Below are positions 39,545 through 47,400 of a stretch of 64,000 nt of DNA, in pieces (position 1 is the first letter of the stretch; each line of letters starts with the position of its first letter). The position numbers and the translations under genes were made by a program. The DNA lies in the NCBI RefSeq assembly GCF_001618865.1, contig NZ_CP015136.1, forward strand, positions 3,569,001 to 3,633,000. Reading direction: 5' to 3'. The notes beneath the pieces were generated by a model. It saw nothing but the letters and a program-made list of their open reading frames with translations, was not told the DNA's origin and did no database searches. This stretch comes from Luteitalea pratensis. GTDB taxonomy: Bacteria > Acidobacteriota > Vicinamibacteria > Vicinamibacterales > Vicinamibacteraceae.

Positions 39545-42082
39545 TCATCCAGAATTCCTCAGCCCTGCCGTGATACCGGCAATGGTCCGGACGAGCGGCC
39601 GCGCGGCATCGCTGTCGCCGGCGCGATGGGCGCGCAGCAGCGCCACCTGCATGGCGTTGATCGGATTCACGTAAGGATTTCGCAGTCGAATCGTGCGCTG
39701 CACGACCGGGTGCCGATCGAGCAGGCGATCGGCCTCGACGATGCGCAGCACGACATCGGTCGTGCGCGCGTGCTCGTCCGCGATGCGCGCGAAGTGGCCG
39801 TCCGGATCGGCGCTCGCCGGCACGAGATCGAGATAGGACCGCGCGATGTCCAGACTCGACTTCGCGAGCGTCATCTCCAGGTTCTCGACGATCGACCGGA
39901 AGAACGGCCAGTCGCGGTACAGGCGCCGCAACTGATCGAGCCCTTCGGGTGTCTCGACGATCGGGGCGAGGCCGCTGCCGCACCCGAACCACGCGGGCAG
40001 GAGGGAGCGGTTCTGGGTCCACGAGAACACCCACGGAATCGCCCGGAGCGATTGCAGGTACTCGGCGTCCGCGGAGGGACGCCGCGCAGGCCGTGATCCG
40101 ATTTCGAGCAGTGCCAGCTCGTCGACCGGCGTGAACAATCGGAAGAACGGCACGAACCGCGGGTTGTGCCACACGAAATCGCGGAACGCGGTCTCCGATC
40201 GACGCGCGGCTTCGGTCATCAACTCGCGCCCGAAGCCCGGCGCGCTCGAGCCGACGACGTTGGGGAACACCGACAGCAGCGTCGCCGACAGCGCGGCTTC
40301 GAGGTTGCGGTACGCAAGTCCCGGCAGGCCGTACTTGAACGAGATCGTCTCGCCCTGTTCGGTGAGCTTGATGCGGCCGCGGGCATGGCCGCCTGGCTGG
40401 GCGAGGATCGCGGCATGCGTCGGGCCGCCGCCGCGTCCTGTACTGCCGCCGCGGCCGTGGAAAATGGTGAGTTCGATGCGGTGCCGCGCCGCGACCGCCG
40501 AGAGGTTCTCCTGGGCGCGATAGATCTCCCACTGCGCCGCGAGGTAACCACCGTCCTTGGCCGAGTCCGAGTAGCCGACCATCACCTCCATGCGACGACG
40601 GCGGGCGTCGAGCACCGCGCAGAACTCCGGCGACGTGGCCAGCGCCTCGACGATCTCGCCCGCGCGCTGGAGGTCGTCGATCGATTCGAACAGCGGCACG
40701 ACCGATAGCGTCAGGCCTGCCTCGCGCGCCATGCCGACTGCCGTCAGGACGGGCTCGGGCCCGGTAGTGCCGGACAGGATCAGGGTGTCGCACGCGGCGG
40801 GGCCGTGCTGCCGATGCAGGTCCGCGACGACATTCAGCGTGTCGCGGACGCGGTCGGCCTGCCCGGTGAGGTCCCGCGCGTGCACGCGGACGTCGAGCTT
40901 GGCGATATGGAAGCCGAACAACTCGACGCGCCGACGCAGCGCCGCGAGTCGGCCGTTCGCGATCCGCTCCCCGCGATGTGCGCGCAACGACGCGTCGATG
41001 ACCTCGAGGTCTGCCACGAACTCGTGCACGTGGCCGTACCCGCCTGGCTGGCTCTCGGCCGTCTGCAACAGCCGCTGGTACATCAACCACAGCTTGCGGC
41101 GGTAGGGCTCGTCGTCTGCCGAGGCAGTGATTTCGGCTGGCATCAGGCCGGCGAGCCGCTGCTCGTCGGCCGCAATCGACGTCTGCAGCGCCTCGTTGAC
41201 GTCCACCAGCGCGCGGGATACGCCCATCGTCCGCGCCATGTCGCGGACTTCGTCGGCGTATCGGCGCAGCACCAGTTCACGCGCGCGTTGTGCCGCCGCG
41301 CGCAGCGTGCTCGGACCAGCGTTCGGGTTGCCGTCCTGGTCGCCGCCGATCCAACTGCCGAACCGCAACGGCAGCGGTGCACCGGGGATGCGCCGCCGGT
41401 AGTCGCCGACGAGCGCCGGTCCGACGTCGAAGAGACTCTGTTCGAAGAACCACAGGCCGTGCCGGATCTCGTCGACCACGCGGGGCCGCTTGGTGCGCGT
41501 TTCGTCGGTCTGCCAGAGCGTCGTGATCTGCTCGGCGAGCGCGTCCTCGATGTCGCGCTTGCCCGGGTCGGACAACTGCGGGTCGTCGAGCCTGTGCAAC
41601 AAGTCGCTGATCAGCAACTGGGCGGTCAGCACCGTCCGGCGCGTCGCCTCGGTCGGATGCGCCGTGAGCACCAGTTCGAGCGACACCCGCCGCGCGGCGT
41701 CGCGCAACTGCCCGTTCGAGACTCCAGCCGCCTCGAGGGCCTGGAAGGCCGAGTCGAGCGACTCCGCGGCCACCCGTCGTTCCACGGCGTACTGCCGCCG
41801 CCTGCGAATCCGGTGATGTTGTTCGGCGAGGTTCGCCAGCTGGAAGTACAGCGAGAATGCGCGCACGAGCCGGCCTTGTTCGTCGACCGGCAGGGCCGCG
41901 ACGATGGACTGGACGGCCTCGAAATCGCCGGCGCGTGAGGTTTGCCGCACGCGTTCCTCGGCGTCGTAGAGTGATTGCCCTTCCTGTTCCCGGATGACGT
42001 GCCCGAGCAGCGCGCCAAGGAGGCGGACGTCGCGGCGAAGGGGGCCCTGAGAATCGGGAGCAGGCGGGAGCGCCACGGCCAT
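39545..42082 (-). CDS. ppc: phosphoenolpyruvate carboxylase
   Basis: An 845-residue enzyme that carboxylates PEP to oxaloacetate, refilling the TCA cycle. The catalytic-His signature is LVLTAHPTEATRRT (138-150) and the glycine-rich loop FHGRGGSTGRGGGPTHAAI lies around residue 540, with GYSDSAKDGGYLAAQW shortly before it. It is slightly shorter than the E. coli enzyme. It is divergent from the POT transporter, with 110 bases between starts. No effector gene is nearby. Confidence 0.95.
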   Translation of the reverse strand: MAVALPPAPDSQGPLRRDVRLLGALLGHVIREQEGQSLYDAEERVRQTSRAGDFEAVQSIVAALPVDEQGRLVRAFSLYFQLANLAEQHHRIRRRRQYAVERRVAAESLDSAFQALEAAGVSNGQLRDAARRVSLELVLTAHPTEATRRTVLTAQLLISDLLHRLDDPQLSDPGKRDIEDALAEQITTLWQTDETRTKRPRVVDEIRHGLWFFEQSLFDVGPALVGDYRRRIPGAPLPLRFGSWIGGDQDGNPNAGPSTLRAAAQRARELVLRRYADEVRDMARTMGVSRALVDVNEALQTSIAADEQRLAGLMPAEITASADDEPYRRKLWLMYQRLLQTAESQPGGYGHVHEFVADLEVIDASLRAHRGERIANGRLAALRRRVELFGFHIAKLDVRVHARDLTGQADRVRDTLNVVADLHRQHGPAACDTLILSGTTGPEPVLTAVGMAREAGLTLSVVPLFESIDDLQRAGEIVEALATSPEFCAVLDARRRRMEVMVGYSDSAKDGGYLAAQWEIYRAQENLSAVAARHRIELTIFHGRGGSTGRGGGPTHAAILAQPGGHARGRIKLTEQGETISFKYGLPGLAYRNLEAALSATLLSVFPNVVGSSAPGFGRELMTEAARRSETAFRDFVWHNPRFVPFFRLFTPVDELALLEIGSRPARRPSADAEYLQSLRAIPWVFSWTQNRSLLPAWFGCGSGLAPIVETPEGLDQLRRLYRDWPFFRSIVENLEMTLAKSSLDIARSYLDLVPASADPDGHFARIADEHARTTDVVLRIVEADRLLDRHPVVQRTIRLRNPYVNPINAMQVALLRAHRAGDSDAARPLVRTIAGITAGLRNSG

Positions 42083-42192
42083 CTGCCCATTCTAGGCCGC
42101 GCCGCGCGGCCACCTGTGCTATTTCTGTCGCCTATGTCGCGCAGACGAGCGGGCCTCCCGAGACGCCAGCGGGTTGCGACGGAGGAGTCCGC

Positions 42193-43698
42193 ATGAGCGG
42201 AAACACGCGTTCGGGCCCGACCGAGGCGCCGATTCCGGCCTTCGGCGAAATGCTGGGGCATCCACGGCCGTTGTGGATGCTCTTCATGACGGAGTTCTGG
42301 GAGCGATTTGCCTTCTACGGCATCCGCTGGGCCCTGGTTCTCTACATCGTCGCGCAGTTCCACGCGGGCAGCGCGTCCGGCGAGGAACCGGCGAGCCGTA
42401 CCTACGGCGCCTACCTCGCGCTCGTGTATGCCGCCGCGATCTTTGGCGGCTACGTTGCCGACAAGATCCTCGGCTACCAGCGATCGATCCTGCTCGGGGC
42501 CGTGATCATGGCGTCCGGGCTGTTCATGATCGCGATTCCGGATGAACGCATCTTCACCTTCGGACTCGCGACCGTCATCGTCGGCAACGGCCTCTTCAAG
42601 CCGAACATCTCGACGATGGTCGGCAAGCTCTACACGCAGGGCGACCCGCGGCGCGACTCGGGCTTCACGATCTTCTACATGGGCATCAATGCCGGCGCGC
42701 TGATCGCGCCCGTGCTGACCGGCTGGCTGGCCGAGCAGGTGTTCGGCAGCAGTGGCATGCCCGCGTACAAGTACGTGTTCATCGCCTCCGGCTTCGGCAT
42801 GCTCGTCAGCCTCGTGTGGTTCTGGTTCGGCCGCAAGCAACTGGAAAGCATCGGGCTGCCGATTGCGGGGCGTGAAGGGATGCAGATCGTCGCGTACACC
42901 GCGATCGGCTGCCTGCTGGCGATTCCGGTCACCTGGTTCCTGATCGCGCAACTCGGCGCCACGGCGCTGCAGTACGTGCTCACCGCGATGTTCGTCGGCT
43001 TGTGCATCCTGCTGCTGACCGAAGGCTTCCAGAACGGCCCCGTCGCGCGCGACAAGGCGATCGCGATGCTGATCATCTTTGCGTTCAACGTCACGTTCTG
43101 GATGTTCTTCGAACAGGCCGGCAGTTCGTTCACGTTCCTGGCCGACAAGATCGTCAATCGCGACTTCGGCAGCTTCACGTTCCCGGTGGCCTGGTTCCAG
43201 ACGGTGAACTCGATCGCGATCATCACGCTGGCGCCGATCGTCGCGTGGGTATGGGTCAAGCTGGGACGCTACAACCCGTCGATTCCGCAGAAGTTCGGCC
43301 TCGGCCTCGTGTTCAACGGCCTGGCGTTTCTGCTGCTGATGTTCGCGCTCTCGAGCCTCGTCAACGTCGCCGGCAAGATCCCGTTCTGGACGCTGGTCGC
43401 GGTGTACGTCATCCAGTCGGTCGGCGAACTGTGCCTCTCGCCGATTGGCCTCTCGATGGTGACCAAGCTCGCGCCAGTGCGCCTCGTCGGCTTCGGCATG
43501 GGCGGCTGGTTCCTGTCGACGGGCATCGGCAACAACCTGTCGGGCATCTTCGCCGGCTACGTGAGCGGCGAGAGCGGCATGACGACGGCGTCAGCGCTCG
43601 GCGGCTATACGTTCGGCTTCTGGGCCCTGCTGATCGCCGGCGGCATCCTGTTGCTGGTCGCGCCGCTGCTGAACAGGCTCATGCATGGAGTGAAGTGA
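42193..43698 (+). CDS. POT-family proton-coupled peptide transporter
   Basis: A 501-residue MFS protein of the proton-dependent oligopeptide transporter family. The proton-coupling motif EFWERFAFYGIRWAL (about 35-49) and the PTR2 signature FYMGINAGALIAPVLTGWLAEQ (about 159-180) are clear. It has roughly 12-14 TM segments and imports di- and tripeptides. The ATG at 42193 follows GGAGGA with good spacing. The stop is followed after three bases by nine GTCATTG-type heptads. Confidence 0.93.
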   Translation: MSGNTRSGPTEAPIPAFGEMLGHPRPLWMLFMTEFWERFAFYGIRWALVLYIVAQFHAGSASGEEPASRTYGAYLALVYAAAIFGGYVADKILGYQRSILLGAVIMASGLFMIAIPDERIFTFGLATVIVGNGLFKPNISTMVGKLYTQGDPRRDSGFTIFYMGINAGALIAPVLTGWLAEQVFGSSGMPAYKYVFIASGFGMLVSLVWFWFGRKQLESIGLPIAGREGMQIVAYTAIGCLLAIPVTWFLIAQLGATALQYVLTAMFVGLCILLLTEGFQNGPVARDKAIAMLIIFAFNVTFWMFFEQAGSSFTFLADKIVNRDFGSFTFPVAWFQTVNSIAIITLAPIVAWVWVKLGRYNPSIPQKFGLGLVFNGLAFLLLMFALSSLVNVAGKIPFWTLVAVYVIQSVGELCLSPIGLSMVTKLAPVRLVGFGMGGWFLSTGIGNNLSGIFAGYVSGESGMTTASALGGYTFGFWALLIAGGILLLVAPLLNRLMHGVK

Positions 43699-43701
43699 CG
43701 C

Positions 43702-43764
43702 GTCATTGGTCATGCGTCAGTGGTCATTGGTCATTGGTCATTGGTCATTAGTCATGGGTCATTA
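43702..43764 (+). repeat. heptad array, word GTCATTG (left member of an inverted pair)
   Basis: Nine units in perfect register (GTCATTG four times, GTCATGC, GTCAGTG, GTCATTA twice, GTCATGG) begin three bases after the POT stop. An inverted array of the same word lies at 44409-44457, with the four-helix-bundle gene between them. Confidence 0.92.
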
Positions 43765-43846
43765 AGGTTAAGAGTCAGGCGTCACTCGGACGTCGAGCAC
43801 AGCGCACCGTCGAAGACGCGCGCGATGCGGGGCGCTCTCGCCAACG

Positions 43847-44221
43847 TCATCTGCGGGGAGCAGTACGACTGGTTGATTGGCTGGCCGTGCGGCAGATGGC
43901 CGACACCACCTGCCCAATCGAGGTCGCTTCCGTGATGAGTGGCTCGAGGTCTTCTCCCTCGAGCAATTTAGCGCTGTGGGCGAGTCGCAACCAGAACTGC
44001 GCTTCGCGCGACTCCTTACGAGCGATCGCTACTTTCGCGACGAAGTCTGGTCGCGATTGTGCGCCTCTCGCTTCGGCCAGGTTCGCGCCTATCGAGGTCG
44101 CACTGGCAACCGGTTGTCGAATCACGACATCTCTTGCGATGCGTCGGAACTCGACGTCCTTGCGGAACGTGCACACCCGGACCGCAAAGTGAAATGCGCG
44201 GGCATGGATGTCAGGATCCAT
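43847..44221 (-). CDS. four-helix-bundle protein (TIGR02436/23S rRNA IVP family)
   Basis: A 124-residue all-helical protein. SIGANLAEARGAQSRPDFVAKVAIARKESREAQFWLRLA is the conserved core of the family that also occurs in 23S rRNA intervening sequences. The ATG at 44221 (MDPDIHARAFHFAVRV) gives normal length; an in-frame ATG at 44239 adds six residues. No catalytic function is known; the family forms small oligomeric bundles. It is isolated between converging genes and lies exactly between inverted heptad arrays, as if the whole 750-base block were a unit. Confidence 0.82.
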   Translation of the reverse strand: MDPDIHARAFHFAVRVCTFRKDVEFRRIARDVVIRQPVASATSIGANLAEARGAQSRPDFVAKVAIARKESREAQFWLRLAHSAKLLEGEDLEPLITEATSIGQVVSAICRTASQSTSRTAPRR

Positions 44222-44408
44222 GCCTGTCTCGAAGCACACTTCGCGCCAGCGCTCGAGCCTCCACTACCGCCCTCGCGCCGTAGTGCAGGCCGCGCAGGTG
44301 GTGAATTCTGCAACCTACTGCATCAGCAGCGTGTTCAACTCACGCAACGGAGCGTCGTGCGTGCTGCAGACTGCCCCTGCCCAAGCCTGACCGGCAATGC
44401 TGACTGAC

Positions 44409-44457
44409 CAATGACCCATGACCCATGACCAATGACTCATGACCAATGACTAATGAC
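44409..44457 (-). repeat. heptad array, word GTCATTG (right, inverted member)
   Basis: On the minus strand there are seven units: GTCATTA, GTCATTG, GTCATGA, GTCATTG, GTCATGG twice, GTCATTG. The ferredoxin TAG stop (44450-44452) lies inside the first unit. Confidence 0.9.
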
Positions 44458-44809
44458 TCCCGTCGATCCACTCAGGCTCCGGCTGAATCTGAGGATCTGG
44501 CGTGCCGCCGGGATCAGGGCGGCCGGATCCCGCGAGACGGCTGATCGCACGGACGGTCATGTCGTGGTCACAGACGATCTGGCAGGAGAGGCGGACGCCG
44601 GTCAGGCCCTTCGCTTCGAGCCGTTCCTTTTCGGCCCGTGTCATCCTGGCGGGCTCGCCCTCGATGAACTCCACGCGGCAGGTCGTGCAGCGGGCATTGC
44701 CACCGCACGCGTGCAGGATGTCGACTCCCTGCTGCTCGATGGCGAGCACCAGGCGCTGGCCTTCGGACACGTCGAACACACCCACTTCGTCTATCGTCAG
44801 TTTCGGCAC
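44450..44809 (-). CDS. 2Fe-2S ferredoxin
   Basis: A 119-residue plant/adrenodoxin-type ferredoxin. Cluster ligands are Cys35, Cys41 and Cys44 in CGGNARCTTC, and Cys76 in LSCQIVC. It is an electron carrier; partners are unknown. The C-terminal 25 residues are Pro/Gly-rich and end inside the heptad array. It lies 25 bases downstream of the epimerase gene on the same strand, so the two are probably co-transcribed. It could supply electrons to the divergent radical SAM enzyme, but this is only positional. Confidence 0.9.
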   Translation of the reverse strand: MPKLTIDEVGVFDVSEGQRLVLAIEQQGVDILHACGGNARCTTCRVEFIEGEPARMTRAEKERLEAKGLTGVRLSCQIVCDHDMTVRAISRLAGSGRPDPGGTPDPQIQPEPEWIDGSH

Positions 44810-44834
44810 TTTGTCTCCATGAGAACGGGGATGG

Positions 44835-45944
44835 TCAGAAGAACTTCTTCAGCAGGCCAATCGCGCCCTGCTTCCACGGCACCCGATGCGAGATGCCGGA
44901 TGACTCGGTGAACTGCTCCTTGTGCGCGATGTACCACTCGAAGTTGCGGAGCAGCGCGTCGCGGTTGGAGTACTTCGGCGCGAATCCCAGCTGCCGTTCG
45001 GCCTTCTCGATCGACACGAACGAATCCTTGGACGCCGTCTCGTAGACCCACTTGTACAGCGGCGACACGCCGAGCGCCTCGAGGAAGCGCAGCCCCCAGA
45101 TTGCCGGCGCAGCGGGGAAGCCGACGATGTGACGTCCATGCCCGGCGCGATCGAGGACGGCCTGGTAGTCCTCGCGCATCGTCAGGTACTCCTTCGCCCC
45201 GATGTTGAACGTGTCGTTGACGGCGTCCACCGGCAGCGTGAGGCAGCCGACGATGACCTCGCAGAGATCCTCGACGTCGAGCAACTGGTACCGATTGCCG
45301 CCGTTGCCGATCATCGGGAAGTTGCGCTTGTCGAGCGCCCAGTCGTAGAGCAGGGCGAAGACGCCCAGGCGCTCCGGGCCGACGAACGACTTGGGCCGCA
45401 GCACGGGGACGATGAGGCCGGCGGCGCGGAACCGCGCGGCCTCCGCCTCCGCCGCCACCTTCGCGACCCCGTACGGGCCGACGCCGTCCAGCCGGTCGTC
45501 TTCCTTCAGTGGATGGTGATCGGGAATGCCGTAGACGGCCGTCGACGAGATGTGGACGGCGCGCTCGATACGGTGATCGCGCGAGGCCTCGAGCACGATC
45601 CGGGTACCGATGACGTCGGTCGTGTGGATGTCCTCGGGCGGATAGAGCGGCAGCGCCGCGGCACAGTGCACCACGTACCGGCAACCCTCCAGTGCGGTGT
45701 CCATGTCCCGGCGAATCCGGATGTCGCCCTGCACCACCCGTACGTGCGGCTCCATGTCCGGGTAGCCGAACGGCGCGATGTCGAGGGAGGTCGTCGCGTA
45801 ACCGCGTCCGTGCAGGTAGCGGAGGAGGTTGATGCCGAGGAAGCCGGCGCCACCGGTGACGAGCACACGCGTCGGCCCGGCGGGCACACTGTTGAGGGTC
45901 GAGTCGGTCGCCAAACCCCACAAGTGTAATGCCTGATGCCTCAT
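44835..45944 (-). CDS. NAD-dependent epimerase/dehydratase
   Basis: An extended SDR protein of about 369 residues. The dinucleotide motif is TGGAGFLG, followed by a Ser-Ser-Thr region (ISSTAVYG) and the catalytic YGVAK. It likely acts on an NDP-sugar or related carbonyl compound. The exact start is unsure: the ATG at 45944 lies inside the ATGCCTG heptad array, while TTG at 45923 or 45914 and GTG at 45887 are shorter options. The last would leave a compact 6-residue lead-in to the Rossmann motif. It is divergent from the radical SAM gene and upstream of ferredoxin. Confidence 0.8.
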   Translation of the reverse strand: MRHQALHLWGLATDSTLNSVPAGPTRVLVTGGAGFLGINLLRYLHGRGYATTSLDIAPFGYPDMEPHVRVVQGDIRIRRDMDTALEGCRYVVHCAAALPLYPPEDIHTTDVIGTRIVLEASRDHRIERAVHISSTAVYGIPDHHPLKEDDRLDGVGPYGVAKVAAEAEAARFRAAGLIVPVLRPKSFVGPERLGVFALLYDWALDKRNFPMIGNGGNRYQLLDVEDLCEVIVGCLTLPVDAVNDTFNIGAKEYLTMREDYQAVLDRAGHGRHIVGFPAAPAIWGLRFLEALGVSPLYKWVYETASKDSFVSIEKAERQLGFAPKYSNRDALLRNFEWYIAHKEQFTESSGISHRVPWKQGAIGLLKKFF

Positions 45945-45963
45945 GCCTGATGCCTGATGCCTG
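45929..45963 (+). repeat. heptad array, word ATGCCTG
   Basis: Five heptads (ATGCCTG four times, ATGCCTC once) lie between the divergent epimerase and radical SAM genes. On the minus strand they read CAGGCAT and may supply both ATG and AGG-like sites for the epimerase start. Confidence 0.88.
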
Positions 45964-46023
45964 AGGGTGCTAATCCCGATGGACGCGTGTGCTCTCGATC
46001 CACGCCTTGGTACACTCGCCGGG

Positions 46024-47400
46024 ATGGTCGTGATTCTGTCCACGTACGAGCTGGGGCGTCCGGCATTCGGCCCGGCCCTCGCGGCAGCGTGGACGCGAGA
46101 CGCGGGCCTCGAGGTCCGCCTCATCGACCTGTCGCGCGAGCCACTCCCGCCAGGCCTCGTCGCGGCCGCATCGTCGTTCGCGGTGCACGTGCCCATGCAT
46201 GCGGCGACGCGCCTGGCCGGGCCGGTCCTGTCGCGTCTGCGTGACGAGCGCCCCGAGACCACCCGCATCGCCTTCGGGCTGTACGCGCCGCTGAACGCCG
46301 ACTGGTTGCGGCGACACGGTGCGACGCATGTGCTGGGCGTCGAAGCCGAGGCGACACTGGCGACCCTGGCGGCGGGTAAGGGTGGTGACGAGCGCGATTT
46401 GCGCGGCACGCAAGTACCCCGGCTCGCGTTCCCCGTGCCGGACCGCTCGACGCAGCCACCGCTTTCGGCCTACGCACGGCTCAACATCGGCGGTGAACGT
46501 CGCCTCGCGGGTTACACCGAGGCCTCGCGCGGCTGCCTGCATACCTGCACGCACTGCCCGATCGTGCCGATCTACCAGGGCAGCATGCGGGTCGTGCCGG
46601 TCGAGACCGTGCTCGCCGACGTTGCGCAGCAGGTCGCGGCGGGCGCCCAGCACATCACCTTCGGCGATCCGGACTTCTTCAACGGCCCGACACATGCGCG
46701 CCGCGTGATCGAGGGCCTCACGTCGAGGCATCCCGACGTCAGCTACGACGTGACCATCAAGGTCGAACATCTGCTCGCGCATCGCGATCTCCTCAATCGG
46801 CTCGCGGGCACGCGCTGCGCCTTCGTCACGTCCGCCGTCGAGGCGTTCGACGACGAGGTGCTCGCACATCTCCAGAAGGGTCACACGGCCGATGACGCGC
46901 GCCGTGCCGTTGCGGCCTGCCGGGACCGTGGCCTCGCGCTGGTGCCGACGTTTGTCGCGTTCACGCCGTGGACGACGGTCACGGGCCACGTGGCATTTCT
47001 CGAAGCGATTCGCGCGCTCGATCTCGTGGACGTCGTTGCGCCGGTCCAGTTGGCGTTGCGGCTGCTGCTGCCATCCGGATCGGCGCTGCTGGCCGACCCG
47101 GACGTGCAGCGTGTGGCCTTTGTCTTCGACCGGGACGCCCTCGCGTATCCATGGACACACGCAGATCCGGCGGTCGATCGCCTGCAGGAGCAGTCGATGG
47201 CGTGGCTCGGTCAGCAGGGCCGCCGGGCGTCACGAGCCACGGCGTATGCCGGGTTGCGCCGCATGGCCGATGAGGCCGCCGGCACGGCCTTCGATGCGTT
47301 CACACCTGGTGACGCGTTGGTGCGGGCTGCCGTGCCCTATCTCGACGAGCCCTGGTACTGTTGAGCGGAGCCCCTCGGAGAGCCGGGAGCTCTCGTGTAG
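46024..47400 (+). CDS. radical SAM selenoprotein with C-terminal Cys-Sec-Ala-Glu-Pro tail
   Basis: 458 residues if TGA at 47362-47364 is read as selenocysteine; 446 if read as stop. The N-terminal 130 residues form a Rossmann-like domain similar in shape to B12-binding domains but without the DxHxxG motif. The 4Fe-4S site is C171-x3-C175-x2-C178 in SRGCLHTCTHCPI. After Cys446 the codons TGA GCG GAG CCC give Sec447-Ala-Glu-Pro. The frame then runs LGEPGALV to TAG, which touches the ATG of the ATP-grasp gene. A stem-loop at 47378-47394 has the size and spacing of a bacterial SECIS. This matches the CUAEP/CCAEP-tail radical SAM family as I recall it. The reaction is unknown. An ATG at 46024 is preferred over 45967. 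Confidence 0.85.
47362..47394 (+). promoter_or_regulatory. UGA recoding site with SECIS-like stem-loop
   Basis: TGA at 47362 is followed 13 bases later by the arms GAGAGC (47378-47383) and GCTCTC (47389-47394) enclosing a five-base loop CGGGA. A G in the second loop position and a distance of about 20 bases from the TGA fit the loose bacterial SECIS rules. The loop and start of the 3' arm also hold GGGAG (47385-47389), the best ribosome-binding site for the gene at 47401. Confidence 0.75.

Noticed and set aside
43702-44457. Possible CRISPR arrays
   Set aside because: Repeat units are seven bases with no spacers, and no cas gene is present.
47359-47364. TGA at 47362 as an ordinary stop
   Set aside because: The Cys-TGA-Ala-Glu-Pro context, the downstream stem-loop, continued open frame and exact abutment of the next gene together favour recoding.
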